A stretch of 64,000 nt of DNA from Echinicola salinicaeni. Lineage in GTDB: Bacteria > Bacteroidota > Bacteroidia > Cytophagales > Cyclobacteriaceae. The notes under the pieces were generated by a model. That model saw nothing but the letters and a program-made list of their open reading frames with translations. It was not told the DNA's origin and ran no database searches. Positions 35,020 through 44,861 of this stretch are shown piece after piece. Both the position numbers and the translations under genes were made by a program. The stretch lies in NCBI RefSeq assembly GCF_014280965.1, contig NZ_JACODZ010000004.1:310001-374000 (forward strand). Reading direction: 5' to 3'. Positions within the stretch are counted from its first letter, which is position 1, and each line of letters begins with the position of its first letter.

Positions 35020-36351
35020 ATGGACCGAAGAAGATTTATCCAGTCATCAGGCTTTTCCATGGGCCTTGCCCTTGCCTTGCCTACTAGTTTTTCCACCTAT
35101 GCAAAATCACCGAAAACTCCTTCTTTGTCATCTTCCTTTCCAAAGGACAATTTAAGTTGGTCAGAGGTAAGAAGTCTGTTCCCTTTAGATAATAGCCATA
35201 TTCAAATGGCCCAAATGCTATTGGCTTCCCATCCCAAACCTGTAGCTGAGGCTATAACCAAGCATAGAATGGCTTTTGATACTAATCCGGCCACATATTG
35301 GGAAGAACATTATTTAACAGCTGAAAAGTTGGTTTGCGACGCTGCTGCTAAGTATATGGGGGTATTGCCAAGTGAAATCGCACTTACTGACAGTACTACC
35401 ATGGGCACTTCCTTGCTGTTCAATGGCATGAGGCTTAAGTCTGGAGATGAAATTCTGGCAACCACCCATGATCACTATGTGACCGAAAAATCCATAGAAT
35501 ATACCTGCCAAAAAACAGGGGCTACCTATCGACGCATAGATGAATACAAGGATCCTAGAACGGTAACAGTCGATGAAGTGGTCGATGCCATTTCAAAGGC
35601 CATTTCAGACAAAACCAGGGTGTTGATGGTTACTTGGGTGCAGTCCTGTACGGGAGTGAAACTACCTATTAAAGATATTTCAGAAGTAGTCAGGAAAGCC
35701 AACGCACAAAGGCCAAAAGACAAAAGAATATATTTTGCAGTTGACGGTGTTCATGGGTTTGGAAATCAGGATGAAGATATTTCTGATTTGGGTTGTGATT
35801 TCTTTTCTGCGGGTACCCATAAATGGATTTTTGGTCCAAGAGGTACTGGGATCCTCTTTGCGAGGAAAGATGCTTGGGATTTTATCTTGCCTACGATCCC
35901 TGCCTTTTCAGAATATCCTTTTTATGATTACCTGGGTCAAACACCGGATAGAGCCCCTACTTTTTCTGAAATGATGTCACCTGGAGGTTTTCATTCCTTT
36001 GATTATAGGTGGGCATTAAATTCAGCCTTTGAGCTGCAAGAATTAATCGGAAGGGATAAGGTTCATCAACGTACCACTGAATTGAGTATGAGACTTAAGG
36101 AGGGGATAAAGGATATCGAAGGAGTGGACTTGATAAGTCCAATAGATCCGAAGCTCTCTGCTGGAATTAATTGTTTCCAAGTAAATGGATTAGGACCAGA
36201 AGAGACGGTTGTAGAATTTCATAAACATGGAATTATAGCCAGTAATTCTCCTTATCCGGTTTCCTATGCTAGATTGACGCCCTTTGTGGGGAATACTATA
36301 GAGGAAGTGGATAAAAGTATAGCGGTGCTTGCTAAGATTGCTTCAGCTTAA
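35020..36351 (+). CDS. Tat-exported class V aminotransferase-fold PLP protein
   Basis: The 443-aa protein starts with a twin-arginine signal (MDRRRFIQSSGFSMGLALAL). The body is a fold-type I PLP enzyme of the cysteine desulfurase/isopenicillin-N-epimerase group. Visible motifs are LTDSTTMGTSLLFNGM, TTHDHYVTEKSIEY, VDGVHGFGN and the PLP lysine in FFSAGTHKWIFGPRGTG, followed by the C-terminal small domain. The Tat signal implies folding with cofactor in the cytoplasm before export. The reaction is not predictable from sequence. Confidence 0.88.
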   Translation: MDRRRFIQSSGFSMGLALALPTSFSTYAKSPKTPSLSSSFPKDNLSWSEVRSLFPLDNSHIQMAQMLLASHPKPVAEAITKHRMAFDTNPATYWEEHYLTAEKLVCDAAAKYMGVLPSEIALTDSTTMGTSLLFNGMRLKSGDEILATTHDHYVTEKSIEYTCQKTGATYRRIDEYKDPRTVTVDEVVDAISKAISDKTRVLMVTWVQSCTGVKLPIKDISEVVRKANAQRPKDKRIYFAVDGVHGFGNQDEDISDLGCDFFSAGTHKWIFGPRGTGILFARKDAWDFILPTIPAFSEYPFYDYLGQTPDRAPTFSEMMSPGGFHSFDYRWALNSAFELQELIGRDKVHQRTTELSMRLKEGIKDIEGVDLISPIDPKLSAGINCFQVNGLGPEETVVEFHKHGIIASNSPYPVSYARLTPFVGNTIEEVDKSIAVLAKIASA

Positions 36352-36658
36352 TTAACTATTTAGGATGATTGATCGATTTTAGAAGAAATAATGGCTCATT
36401 TCCAGCTTTCTGGAAGCTTGGGGACACTGGTCCAAAATTGCCACCATTTTTATTCTTCCAGAATGTTTTTATAGAATCAGCAATGAAATTTGCTTAAACA
36501 ACCGAAGATCTTTTCTGTTACGTCAGGCTTGGAGGAATATTTTTATGCTTGATAGAAGAACTGAAAAACTAGCGCACTGTAAAGCAGTTTTAAAGCGGAA
36601 GATTAACTATCTTTGGCCCGCAAAAGTATTGTCACATAAATTAGAAATAGCGTTTATC
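36352..36658 (+). other. ilvD upstream region with a -7 promoter element
   Basis: This 307-nt gap contains TATCTTTG at 36608-36615, an exact TAnnTTTG, about 44 nt before the ilvD ATG; the -33 element is weak. No branched-chain-rich leader peptide or terminator was found. An in-frame extension of ilvD to 36545 lies here but is not conserved-looking sequence. Confidence 0.5.
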
Positions 36659-38350
36659 ATGAGAAGTGATGAAGTAAAAAAGGGGCATTCACGGACCCCT
36701 CATAGATCATTGTTCAGGGCCACAGGATTGAAAGATGATGATTTTGATAAGCCATTCATTGGGGTGGCCAACTCCTTTGTAGAGATTATTCCAGGGCACT
36801 TTTTCTTAAATAAAGTTGGTCAAATCATAAAAGATGAAATTAAGGCCAATGGTTGTGTTCCTTTTGAGTTTAATACCATTGGAGTAGATGATGGGATTGC
36901 GATGGGACATGATGGTATGCTATTTTCATTGCCAAGTAGAGAGCTTATTGCTAGTTCTGTGGAGACGGTAATGAATGCTCATAAGTTGGATGCGATGATT
37001 GCTATTCCTAATTGTGACAAAATTGTTCCAGGAATGATCATGGGTGCACTAAGGGTAGATGTGCCCACCATATTTGTCAGTGGCGGCCCTATGACCAAAG
37101 GGCATACCAAAGATGGAACACCAATTGACCTGGCCACGGCTTTTGAGGCGGTAGGGAAGCATGAAGCAGGAAACATGAGTGATGAGGAACTAAAGGATAT
37201 TGAATGTAATGCCTGTCCAAGTGGGGGGAGCTGTTCGGGGATGTTTACAGCTAACTCCATGAACACCTTGATGGAGGCTATGGGAATTGCTTTGCCTGGA
37301 AATGGAACCATTTTGGCCTTGACCAAAGAACGAGAGGAACTTTATAGGAAAGCAGCAAGAAGAGTATGTGAGATTGCCAAAGATGAGGCTTCAAGGGAGA
37401 AATTCAAGCTTAGAAATATCTTGAATGAAAATGCCGTTAGAAATGCTTTTGCAGTAGATATGGCCATGGGTGGAAGTACCAATACCGTCTTGCACATGTT
37501 GGCGATTGCTCAGGAAGCAGGAGTGGATTTTCAGTTGAAAGATATCAATAAGATTTCCCAAAGGGTTTCCCATATTGCTAAAATTTCCCCAAGCCTTAGT
37601 ACGGTCCATATGGAGGATATCAATAGGGCAGGAGGTGTAAACGCCGTGATGAAGGAGATGACCAAAAGAGGTGATGAGGTACTTATCGATAATTTGACGA
37701 TCACAGGTGAAACACTTTTTGAAAAAATAGAAGATGCTTATATCAAGGATACCAAAATTATCCACACTATCGATAATCCTTACAGCAAGGTGGGTGGCTT
37801 GGCCATTCTTTACGGTAATTTGGCTGAAGAAGGTGCTGTGATCAAAACAGCAGGAATTACTGGAGAAAGGGTCTTTACCGGAAAAGCAGTTTGTTTTGAT
37901 GGGCAGCCAGAAGCGATTGAAGGAATTAGAGGTGGAAAAGTGAAGGCAGGTGATGTAGTGGTGATTCGTTACGAGGGGCCAAAGGGCGGTCCCGGGATGC
38001 AGGAGATGTTGAGTCCTACCAGTTTGATTATGGGGATGGGGCTTGGAAGTTCGGTTGCTTTGATCACTGATGGAAGATTTAGTGGGGCCACCCGAGGAGC
38101 TTCTATTGGGCATGTTTCTCCAGAGGCTGCTGAAGGAGGAATGATCGGATTGCTTAAAGATGGAGACGAAATCCATATCGATGTGGACAATTATATTTTA
38201 TCGGTGAATTTGAGTGATGAGGAAATAGCGAAAAGAAAAGCTGAATTTGTACCGGTCAAAAAGCCATTGACATCAAGGTGGTTAGGTCAGTACCGCGCCT
38301 TGGTGACCAATGCAAGTAATGGGGCGATATTGAAGACTGATTTGTTCTAG
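36659..38350 (+). CDS. ilvD: Dihydroxy-acid dehydratase
   Basis: The 563-aa iron-sulfur dehydratase makes the 2-keto acid precursors of valine, isoleucine and pantothenate. Cluster and active-site motifs are [12 protein letters not shown] and [21 protein letters not shown]; later motifs are [26 protein letters not shown] and [11 protein letters not shown]. The ATG at 36659 ([21 protein letters not shown]) gives the family length and N-terminus; an in-frame ATG 38 codons upstream does not. It is monocistronic here, not in an ilv/leu operon, with its own terminator. Confidence 0.97.
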   Translation: MRSDEVKKGHSRTPHRSLFRATGLKDDDFDKPFIGVANSFVEIIPGHFFLNKVGQIIKDEIKANGCVPFEFNTIGVDDGIAMGHDGMLFSLPSRELIASSVETVMNAHKLDAMIAIPNCDKIVPGMIMGALRVDVPTIFVSGGPMTKGHTKDGTPIDLATAFEAVGKHEAGNMSDEELKDIECNACPSGGSCSGMFTANSMNTLMEAMGIALPGNGTILALTKEREELYRKAARRVCEIAKDEASREKFKLRNILNENAVRNAFAVDMAMGGSTNTVLHMLAIAQEAGVDFQLKDINKISQRVSHIAKISPSLSTVHMEDINRAGGVNAVMKEMTKRGDEVLIDNLTITGETLFEKIEDAYIKDTKIIHTIDNPYSKVGGLAILYGNLAEEGAVIKTAGITGERVFTGKAVCFDGQPEAIEGIRGGKVKAGDVVVIRYEGPKGGPGMQEMLSPTSLIMGMGLGSSVALITDGRFSGATRGASIGHVSPEAAEGGMIGLLKDGDEIHIDVDNYILSVNLSDEEIAKRKAEFVPVKKPLTSRWLGQYRALVTNASNGAILKTDLF

Positions 38351-38377
38351 TAGACTATAAAAGCTGCCTGATAAGTT

Positions 38378-38416
38378 AAAAAGCTCGGTGCCTTAAAAAG
38401 GGACCGAGCTTTTTTT
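38378..38416 (+). terminator. ilvD terminator
   Basis: A 12-bp stem (AAAAAGCTCGGT with ACCGAGCTTTTT), with two further inner CC/GG pairs, ends in a T-run. It is 27 nt after the ilvD stop. Confidence 0.88.
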
Positions 38417-38488
38417 ATTATTCTTTAGGTGTTTTAGGTTCAATCAGGCCTAAACTTTTTTATCCAATTAATATGAAATTATTTTAAA

Positions 38489-38559
38489 CCACAGATGAAA
38501 AAGATTAACACAGATAGATGCAAATAATCAAATCTGTGTTAATCAGTATACATCTGTGG
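38489..38559. repeat. CACAGAT-type intergenic palindrome
   Basis: CCACAGATG (38489-38497) pairs with CATCTGTGG (38551-38559), and ATTAACACAGAT (38504-38515) pairs perfectly with ATCTGTGTTAAT (38532-38543). The whole is a 71-nt hairpin-forming element in the gap between ilvD and proC. The motif with CCACAGATGAA / AACACAGAT units resembles a dispersed intergenic repeat known from many bacterial genomes. Only one copy is present in this window. Confidence 0.7.
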
Positions 38560-38682
38560 CCAAACCATAATGAGAGTTAAATAAAGGATGCAGATTATAA
38601 TCATAATATTGTTGCCTCTTCAATTTTTAGCCTGATCTTAGAATAGAAACAAATAAAACGACTAAGAAATTTCTGGACCAAT

Positions 38683-39480
38683 TTATTTTTCAATGTCTTT
38701 GAAGGAAGCCAGAACCCCCTTGACCATAGCGGCACTGAAGCCATGATGTTCCATTTCATTCAGACCTACGATGGTGCAGCCCTTTGGCGTGGTCACCTTG
38801 TCAATAGCTGCTTCTGGGTGGATACCTTTTTTGATGATCAATTCTGCGGCACCTTTGACCGTTTGGTTTACGATGGTATTGGCAGTTTGTGCATCAAAGC
38901 CTATTTGTATGCCTCCCTGGGTCATAGCACGCATAAAGCGAAGTACATAGGCAATCCCACAGGCTCCCAATACAGTGGCGGCCTCCATCAAATGTTCTTC
39001 AATCATAATGGAAATACCAATACTGTTGAACAGCTCTTTGATGCTGGCTTCAATTGCTCCATTCCCGTTTTTTCCACAAATACAGGTGATGGATTCCTGG
39101 ATATCAGCCGCAATATTGGGCATGGCACGGAAAATACTGGTTTCCTGGGGTAGATATTGATACATGTCCTCCAGGGTGATTCCTGTGGCCAAGGAGATGA
39201 TGGCCTGTTTTTTAGGATTAAGGACAGGTTTTATTTCTTTTAGGATATGGGGGATATTATAAGGCTTGACACCCAAGACTACCAGGTCAGCATTTTGGGC
39301 GGCTTCCTGGTTGTCTGCTGTGACAGTAACACCTTTAGGCTGTAAATAGAAAAGGTTTTCTGGATGTCTTTTGGTAACAAAGAGGTTTTGGGCATCGAAT
39401 CCCTCGGTGTCCAGTAAGCCATTCACTATGGAAAGGCCAAGGTTTCCACAACCAATAACGGCTATTTTTAAATTTTTCAT
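38683..39480 (-). CDS. proC: Pyrroline-5-carboxylate reductase
   Basis: This 265-aa NADPH-dependent enzyme performs the last step of proline synthesis. It has the Rossmann motif IAVIGCGNLGLSIVNGL, VVLGVKPYNIPHIL, ISLATGITLEDM, FRAMPNIAADIQESITCI and the C-terminal dimer motif GACGIAYVLRFMRAMTQGG followed by TTPKGCTIVGLNEME. The ATG at 39480 is used because the longer reading frame (from 39558) adds unrelated sequence before the nucleotide-binding strand. Confidence 0.95.
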   Translation of the reverse strand: MKNLKIAVIGCGNLGLSIVNGLLDTEGFDAQNLFVTKRHPENLFYLQPKGVTVTADNQEAAQNADLVVLGVKPYNIPHILKEIKPVLNPKKQAIISLATGITLEDMYQYLPQETSIFRAMPNIAADIQESITCICGKNGNGAIEASIKELFNSIGISIMIEEHLMEAATVLGACGIAYVLRFMRAMTQGGIQIGFDAQTANTIVNQTVKGAAELIIKKGIHPEAAIDKVTTPKGCTIVGLNEMEHHGFSAAMVKGVLASFKDIEK

Positions 39481-39726
39481 TTGGCTTAAAGCTGAAATGG
39501 TAAATGATGCTTTTGTGCTGTAAAAATAAACCAATCCTTTGAATGTTGATGATGTCATTATAAAAAAATATGTGATTGAATTATACTGATTTCTGACTTG
39601 ATAAAGAAAAACTTGATTTATTGATTTGAGTTTTTCAGTAGGATTGTATTAGTTTTGGGCTTTCTTGAAAAAGATGGACCTGATATACTTTTAAGGTCTG
39701 ATTGTTTGATGTATTAAAATTTTATT

Positions 39727-40389
39727 ATGATTAACCAAGTAAAGCACTCTACACTTTATTCATTCCTATTATTAGCTGCAAGTATCTTGATATCCTATAG
39801 TGGTGCCTTTGCACAAGGTGCAGACACTGGAATGGAGATTTCATTTGGCCCCTTTCTGCATTCCAACAGTATGAACGAGGATAATTATTATAATTTCAAA
39901 AGAAGCTCAACAGGTCCAGATAATGAAATTCTGCAAGGGGTGAATTTAAAATTTACACTTCCAACTAAGTTGCCGTATTTGGATATTATTTTTGGTTCAT
40001 TAATAGAGGGAGGTTCATCGAGTTACGGAAGTACAAATTGGAGTCCTCAGAGGACTAATTCTTACGATTATAAGCTAAATGGTGGAGGCGTGTATGCAGG
40101 TGTTAGTCCAAAGTTAAAAGGGAAGCATTTTGGTCTTACATCTGAGTTTGCGATAGGGGTGTTCAGTTATAAAGAGGTTTTTGCGATTTTTAATAGTATA
40201 GAAGAACCCTATATGGATGTTTATGATAGGAGGACTTCATTTGGATTGGGGGGATTGAGCTCCATAGGTTTTTATGCCAAATTCGGGAGATTGGGAATTA
40301 ACCCGAATTTAAATGCTGTTTTTTCGGGTGGGGATAATGCGAGTTTTACCTTTTATGGTTTAGCAGTTCCGCTTACCTATAGCTTTTGA
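39727..40389 (+). CDS. Predicted outer-membrane beta-barrel protein of unknown function
   Basis: The 220-aa protein has a long signal peptide (cleavage near ISYSGAFAQG) followed by Gly/aromatic-rich alternating strands (GMEISFGPFLHSN, GGGVYAGVSPKLKG, FGLGGLSSIGFYAKFG) and a C-terminal aromatic (PLTYSF). These are features of an 8-10-stranded outer-membrane barrel. I do not recognise a specific family. It is a single gene with a shared terminator before valS. Confidence 0.75.
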   Translation: MINQVKHSTLYSFLLLAASILISYSGAFAQGADTGMEISFGPFLHSNSMNEDNYYNFKRSSTGPDNEILQGVNLKFTLPTKLPYLDIIFGSLIEGGSSSYGSTNWSPQRTNSYDYKLNGGGVYAGVSPKLKGKHFGLTSEFAIGVFSYKEVFAIFNSIEEPYMDVYDRRTSFGLGGLSSIGFYAKFGRLGINPNLNAVFSGGDNASFTFYGLAVPLTYSF

Positions 40390-40403
40390 AATGAATAAAC
40401 TAA

Positions 40404-40433
40404 AAAGCCAGTCTCTAGAAATAGACTGGCTTT
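40404..40433. terminator. Bidirectional terminator between the beta-barrel gene and valS
   Basis: An 11-bp perfect stem (AAAGCCAGTCT with AGACTGGCTTT) lies between the two convergent stops. A-run and T-run flanks make it usable from both sides. Confidence 0.75.
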
Positions 40434-40459
40434 GATATGATTTTGAAGGGAATATGAGT

Positions 40460-43093
40460 TTAAACCAATTTGGCTAAACTTTCTTCCAAGGCTTTTATTT
40501 TTGCTTCTGCATCAGCCTGCTTTTTCTTCTCATTTTCCACTACCTGAGCAGGAGCACCATTTACAAATCGTTCATTGCTGAGTTTCTTCATTACCGAATT
40601 CAAGAAGCCTTTGGTATATTCCAATTCCTTGGTCAGGGTTTCTTTCTCTGCTTCCACATCGATTTGCTCGTTAAGTGGGATAAACAGTTCATCAGACTTC
40701 ACCACAAAGCTTAAGGCTCCATCCACTTTTTCAGCAAATCCAAGTTGGCTAAGGTTGGCCAATTTTTTCAAGATAGCTTCAAAGGATTGATAAAGCTCCT
40801 GGTTTTGGGTATTGATACTAAGCTCAAATGCCTCTTTTGGTGAGATGCCTTTTGAAGCCCTGATATTTCTGATTTGTGAAACTACTTCGAATACTTGAGC
40901 CGCATCATTGATCAATTTTTCATCATATTCACCCAGTTTTGGCCAAGAGGAAACAATCAAGGCATCTTTTACCTCTCTGGTTTTCACTTGATGCCATAAC
41001 TCTTCAGAAATAAACGGCATAAATGGATGCAATACCTTCAAGATATCCTCAAAGAAGCCAATGGTCTTCTCATAGGTTTCAAGGTCAATTGGTTTTTGGT
41101 ATTCTGGCTTGATCATTTCAAGGTACCAAGAACAGAAGTCATCCCAAACCAACTTGTAAGTGCTCATCAGGGCATCAGAAATCCTGAACTTGCTGAAGTG
41201 ATCTTCGATTTCAGCCAAGGCCTGGTTGAAGCGGTTTTCAAACCAGTTAATAGCGGTATGGTTATTATGCTCCAAAATATTGGAATCCACTTCCCATCCT
41301 TGGATCAAACGGAAGGCATTCCAGATTTTATTGGAGAAATTTCTGCCTTGTTCAACCAGCTTTTCATCAAAAGGAAGGTCATTACCTGCCGGAGAACTGA
41401 ATAACATACCCGTACGTACTCCATCAGCACCAAAGTCCTTGATTAACATCAGGGGATCAGGTGAGTTGCCCAAGGATTTGGACATTTTTCTACCTTGTTT
41501 GTCCCTAACTATACCTGTTAGGTAAACATTGTTGAATGGTTTTTCGCCCATATATTCATAGCCGGCGATGATCATTCTAGCCACCCAGAAGAAAAGGATT
41601 TCTGGTGCGGTTACCAGGTCATTGGTAGGGTAATAATATTTTAGATCTTCGTTTTTCTCACCAGTAGAGAAAACCTCGGTGTCAAATACAGAGATTGGCC
41701 ATAGCCAAGAAGAGAACCAAGTGTCCAACACATCTTCATCCTGCCTCAAGTCTCCAAGGCTATAGTTCTCCTGATATTTTTCATTGGCAATTTCCAATGC
41801 TTCTTCGGCCGTTTTGGCTACTACATATTCCCCGTTTGGAAGGTAGTAGGCAGGGATTTGATGTCCCCACCATAGTTGACGGGAGATACACCAGTCCCTG
41901 ACATTCTCCATCCAGCTACGGTACATGTTTTTGAACTTAGGCGGATAAAGCTTGATGATATCATCCATCACGGCCTTAAGTGCAGGCTTGGTGATGTCTT
42001 CCATGGTCAAGAACCACTGAAGTGATAATTTGGGCTCTATGATAGCATCCGTCCTTTCTGAATGACCAACATTGGAAGTATAGTCTTCCTCTTTTTCTAA
42101 TTGCTCTGCTTCTTTCAGCATTTTAGCAATTTTCTTTCTTGCTATAAAACGATCCTCACCAACTAGGATTTGTGCTTTTTCATTTAAGGTTCCATCATCA
42201 TTAATGATGTCTATCACCTCAAGTTTATGTCTAAGACCAATTTCATAGTCATTTACGTCATGGGCTGGTGTTACCTTCAAACAACCAGTACCAAATTCCA
42301 TGTCCACATAGTCGTCCTCTACAATAGGGATAGCTCTGTTGATCAAAGGAATTAAGGCTTTTTTCCCTTTTAAATGCTCAAAGCGGGTATCGTTGGGATT
42401 GATACAGATAGCCACATCGGCCATGATTGTTTCAGGACGTGTGGTAGCAATGGTCAAATACTCATCTTCATTGCCTTCAATTTTATAATTGATATAATAA
42501 AGCTTTGAGTTTACTTCTTTGAAGATTACCTCGTCATCAGAAAGGGCTGTTTTTCCTTGGGGATCCCAGTTGACCATTCTGATACCACGATAGATCTTAC
42601 CCTTATTGTGCAGGTCAACGAATACGCTGATTACAGCATCACTAAGGTCAGCATCCATGGTGAATTTGGTCCTGTCCCAGTCACATGAAGCTCCCAGTTT
42701 CTTCAGTTGGTCAAGGATGATTCCGCCATATTTTTCCTTCCATTCCCATGCATATTTCAGGAACTCCTCCCTGTTAATGGATTTTTTATCAATTCCTCTT
42801 TCCTTAAGCATGGCCACTACTTTGGCCTCTGTTGCGATAGAAGCATGGTCAGTTCCAGGTACCCAACAGGCATTTTTACCTTCCATTCTGGCTTTTCTGA
42901 TAAGCACATCTTGAATGGTGTTGTTAAGCATATGTCCCATATGTAATACCCCTGTCACATTTGGAGGGGGCATGGATATAGAATAAGGCTCTTTATTATA
43001 ATCTACTTTAGAACTGAACAATTTATTTTCCATCCAGAATTCGTACCATTTCGATTCGGCTTCGGCTGGATTATATTTTGTAGATAGCGACAT
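40460..43093 (-). CDS. valS: Valyl-tRNA synthetase
   Basis: This class I synthetase of 877 aa has the HIGH motif in [17 protein letters not shown], the CP1 editing domain ([20 protein letters not shown]), the [14 protein letters not shown] signature, an anticodon-binding domain and a C-terminal coiled coil of about 65 residues ([21 protein letters not shown]). Length is normal for Bacteroidota ValRS. It is a single-gene unit. A minus-strand -7-like TATTTTTG (43150-43143) lies about 50 nt upstream. No T-box leader was recognised. Confidence 0.97.
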   Translation of the reverse strand: MSLSTKYNPAEAESKWYEFWMENKLFSSKVDYNKEPYSISMPPPNVTGVLHMGHMLNNTIQDVLIRKARMEGKNACWVPGTDHASIATEAKVVAMLKERGIDKKSINREEFLKYAWEWKEKYGGIILDQLKKLGASCDWDRTKFTMDADLSDAVISVFVDLHNKGKIYRGIRMVNWDPQGKTALSDDEVIFKEVNSKLYYINYKIEGNEDEYLTIATTRPETIMADVAICINPNDTRFEHLKGKKALIPLINRAIPIVEDDYVDMEFGTGCLKVTPAHDVNDYEIGLRHKLEVIDIINDDGTLNEKAQILVGEDRFIARKKIAKMLKEAEQLEKEEDYTSNVGHSERTDAIIEPKLSLQWFLTMEDITKPALKAVMDDIIKLYPPKFKNMYRSWMENVRDWCISRQLWWGHQIPAYYLPNGEYVVAKTAEEALEIANEKYQENYSLGDLRQDEDVLDTWFSSWLWPISVFDTEVFSTGEKNEDLKYYYPTNDLVTAPEILFFWVARMIIAGYEYMGEKPFNNVYLTGIVRDKQGRKMSKSLGNSPDPLMLIKDFGADGVRTGMLFSSPAGNDLPFDEKLVEQGRNFSNKIWNAFRLIQGWEVDSNILEHNNHTAINWFENRFNQALAEIEDHFSKFRISDALMSTYKLVWDDFCSWYLEMIKPEYQKPIDLETYEKTIGFFEDILKVLHPFMPFISEELWHQVKTREVKDALIVSSWPKLGEYDEKLINDAAQVFEVVSQIRNIRASKGISPKEAFELSINTQNQELYQSFEAILKKLANLSQLGFAEKVDGALSFVVKSDELFIPLNEQIDVEAEKETLTKELEYTKGFLNSVMKKLSNERFVNGAPAQVVENEKKKQADAEAKIKALEESLAKLV

Positions 43094-43432
43094 AATTGCT
43101 TTTAGGATTTGTAATGTAGAATTGGAATTATTTCCCAGTGCGCAAAAATAATATAAATATCTTTGAAGGCATTAAAAATCCCCCAATAAGGTGATTACCT
43201 TGTTTATTTTACTTCTTTTTCTTTGATAATTGAGGACTTTGTATGGATGTTATGGTTTGGTGGCATTGCTAAATTAAGTTGGTAGGCTGTCCAAAATAGG
43301 TAGGGTTTTTGTTGAAGTGTTCGTAAATTAAGGAGGATTGGGCTTGGGCTAATTGATTATGGAAACAAAAAGTAGCATCAATTTTGTCCTGCTCGGATAC
43401 TTTAACTTTGTAATAGAGCGATTTTTGGTAAT
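43094..43432. other. 339-nt divergent valS/fahA intergenic region
   Basis: It should hold both promoters. On the plus strand, TTTG (43383-43386) and TAACTTTG (43403-43410) are 16 nt apart, shorter than the usual 19-20, and would give a start near 43416 for fahA. On the minus strand only the -7-like element at 43143-43150 is seen. Nothing else was recognised. Confidence 0.5.
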
Positions 43433-44701
43433 ATGAAAAAAGAGGGTTTTACAGCTATGTCAAGTTGGGTTCAGGTTCCTGAAAAGTCGGATTTCACCAT
43501 TTATAACTTGCCATATGGGGTTTTTAAAAACAAACGTTTAACTCCAAGGGCGGGCATTGCTATTGGGGATAAAATAGTTGATCTATCCATTCTACAGGAG
43601 AAGAAATTTTTCTCGGGAATTGATCTTCCAGATGAAATTTTCTTGAAAGATAACCTCAATGATTTTATCGCATTGGGAAAGTCTATTACTCGTAAAGTTA
43701 GGGAAAGGGTTCAGGAACTGTTGATGAATGATAATCCCGAGCTGAAAGATCATAGAATTAGAGGAAAAGTGATGGTCAATAGAAAAGAAGCTCAGATGCT
43801 CTTGCCCGTTAGAATTGGTGATTACACAGATTTTTATAGCAGTAAAGAACATGCCAGCAATGTAGGGGCAATGTTTCGTGATCCAGAAAACGCCTTATTG
43901 CCAAATTGGAAACATTTGCCTGTGGGCTACCATGGTCGGGCTTCTTCTATTATACCTTCAGGAACAGCGATCGTTCGGCCCAAAGGTCAATACAAAGATC
44001 CCAATATGGACAGACCAGCTTTTGGACCAACAAGACGATTGGATTTTGAGCTGGAAATGGCCTTTATTACAGGAAAACCAACTAAAATGGGAGAAAGTGT
44101 TTCGACAGAAGAGGCAGAGGACTATATTTTTGGTTTTGTGCTTTTCAATGATTGGTCAGCCAGGGATATTCAAGCTTGGGAATACGTGCCCTTAGGGCCA
44201 TTTTTAGGGAAAAGCTTTGCTTCCAGTATTTCTCCTTGGGTAGTGGTTATTGAAGCTTTGGAGCCTTTCAGAACGGCTTCTCCTGAACCAGAGGAAGAAT
44301 TATTGCCTTACCTAAAATATGAAGGTGATTGTGCTTTTGACTTGAAGCTGGAAGTTTATATCCAGCCAGAAAATGGCGTGGAAAACCTCGTATGTCAATC
44401 CAATTATAAATACCTTTATTGGAACACCGTACAGCAATTAGCTCACCAAACAGTTAATGGTTGCAATATCAATATTGGGGATATATATGCTTCTGGGACC
44501 ATTTCAGGTCCTACAGAAAATAGTTATGGTTCTATGTTGGAGTTGGCCTGGAAAGGAACAAGGCCAATCAGATTGGAAGATGGCAGTGAAAGAAAATTTA
44601 TTGAAGATGGGGATACAGTGAAAATGAGGGGTTTTGCAGAAAATGATGGGATCAGAGTAGGTTTTGGAGAGGTGAGTACCGAGGTGAAACCAGCAAAATA
44701 A
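43433..44701 (+). CDS. fahA: Fumarylacetoacetase
   Basis: The 422-aa enzyme hydrolyses fumarylacetoacetate to fumarate and acetoacetate, the last step of tyrosine/homogentisate breakdown. It has the N-terminal SH3-like domain (YGVFKN...RAGIAIGDKIVDLS) and the FAH domain with YTDFYSSKEHASNVGAMFR, LPVGYHGRASSI, RRLDFELEMAFI and FNDWSARDIQAWEYVPLGPFLGKSF (metal and catalytic segments). The length fits the long eukaryote-like FAH type. No other tyrosine-degradation gene is in the window. A second ATG at 43457 is possible. Confidence 0.95.
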   Translation: MKKEGFTAMSSWVQVPEKSDFTIYNLPYGVFKNKRLTPRAGIAIGDKIVDLSILQEKKFFSGIDLPDEIFLKDNLNDFIALGKSITRKVRERVQELLMNDNPELKDHRIRGKVMVNRKEAQMLLPVRIGDYTDFYSSKEHASNVGAMFRDPENALLPNWKHLPVGYHGRASSIIPSGTAIVRPKGQYKDPNMDRPAFGPTRRLDFELEMAFITGKPTKMGESVSTEEAEDYIFGFVLFNDWSARDIQAWEYVPLGPFLGKSFASSISPWVVVIEALEPFRTASPEPEEELLPYLKYEGDCAFDLKLEVYIQPENGVENLVCQSNYKYLYWNTVQQLAHQTVNGCNINIGDIYASGTISGPTENSYGSMLELAWKGTRPIRLEDGSERKFIEDGDTVKMRGFAENDGIRVGFGEVSTEVKPAK

Positions 44702-44737
44702 ATGATAGCAGTGAAGAAAATTAAGTTCTTAGATAGA

Positions 44738-44775
44738 AAAACCGGGAACCATTATTTAAAATGGTTCCCGGTTTT
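44738..44775 (+). terminator. fahA terminator
   Basis: A 16-bp perfect stem (AAAACCGGGAACCATT with AATGGTTCCCGGTTTT) with a 6-nt loop lies 36 nt after the stop, ending in TTTT. It also faces the end of the minus-strand sulfatase. Confidence 0.85.
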
Positions 44776-44861
44776 ATTTAATGGATTACCAGGGCTTCCG
44801 TATTTAAGAATCAGGTCCTCAAAAATCAATTTTAAATCAGCATATTGTTTCGGATACTAAT

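Noticed and set aside
37391-38176. Long (261-codon) open frame antisense to ilvD
   Set aside because: It lies entirely within the well-conserved ilvD gene, has no recognisable domain, is His/Ser-rich in the way of shadow frames and has no start-site context.
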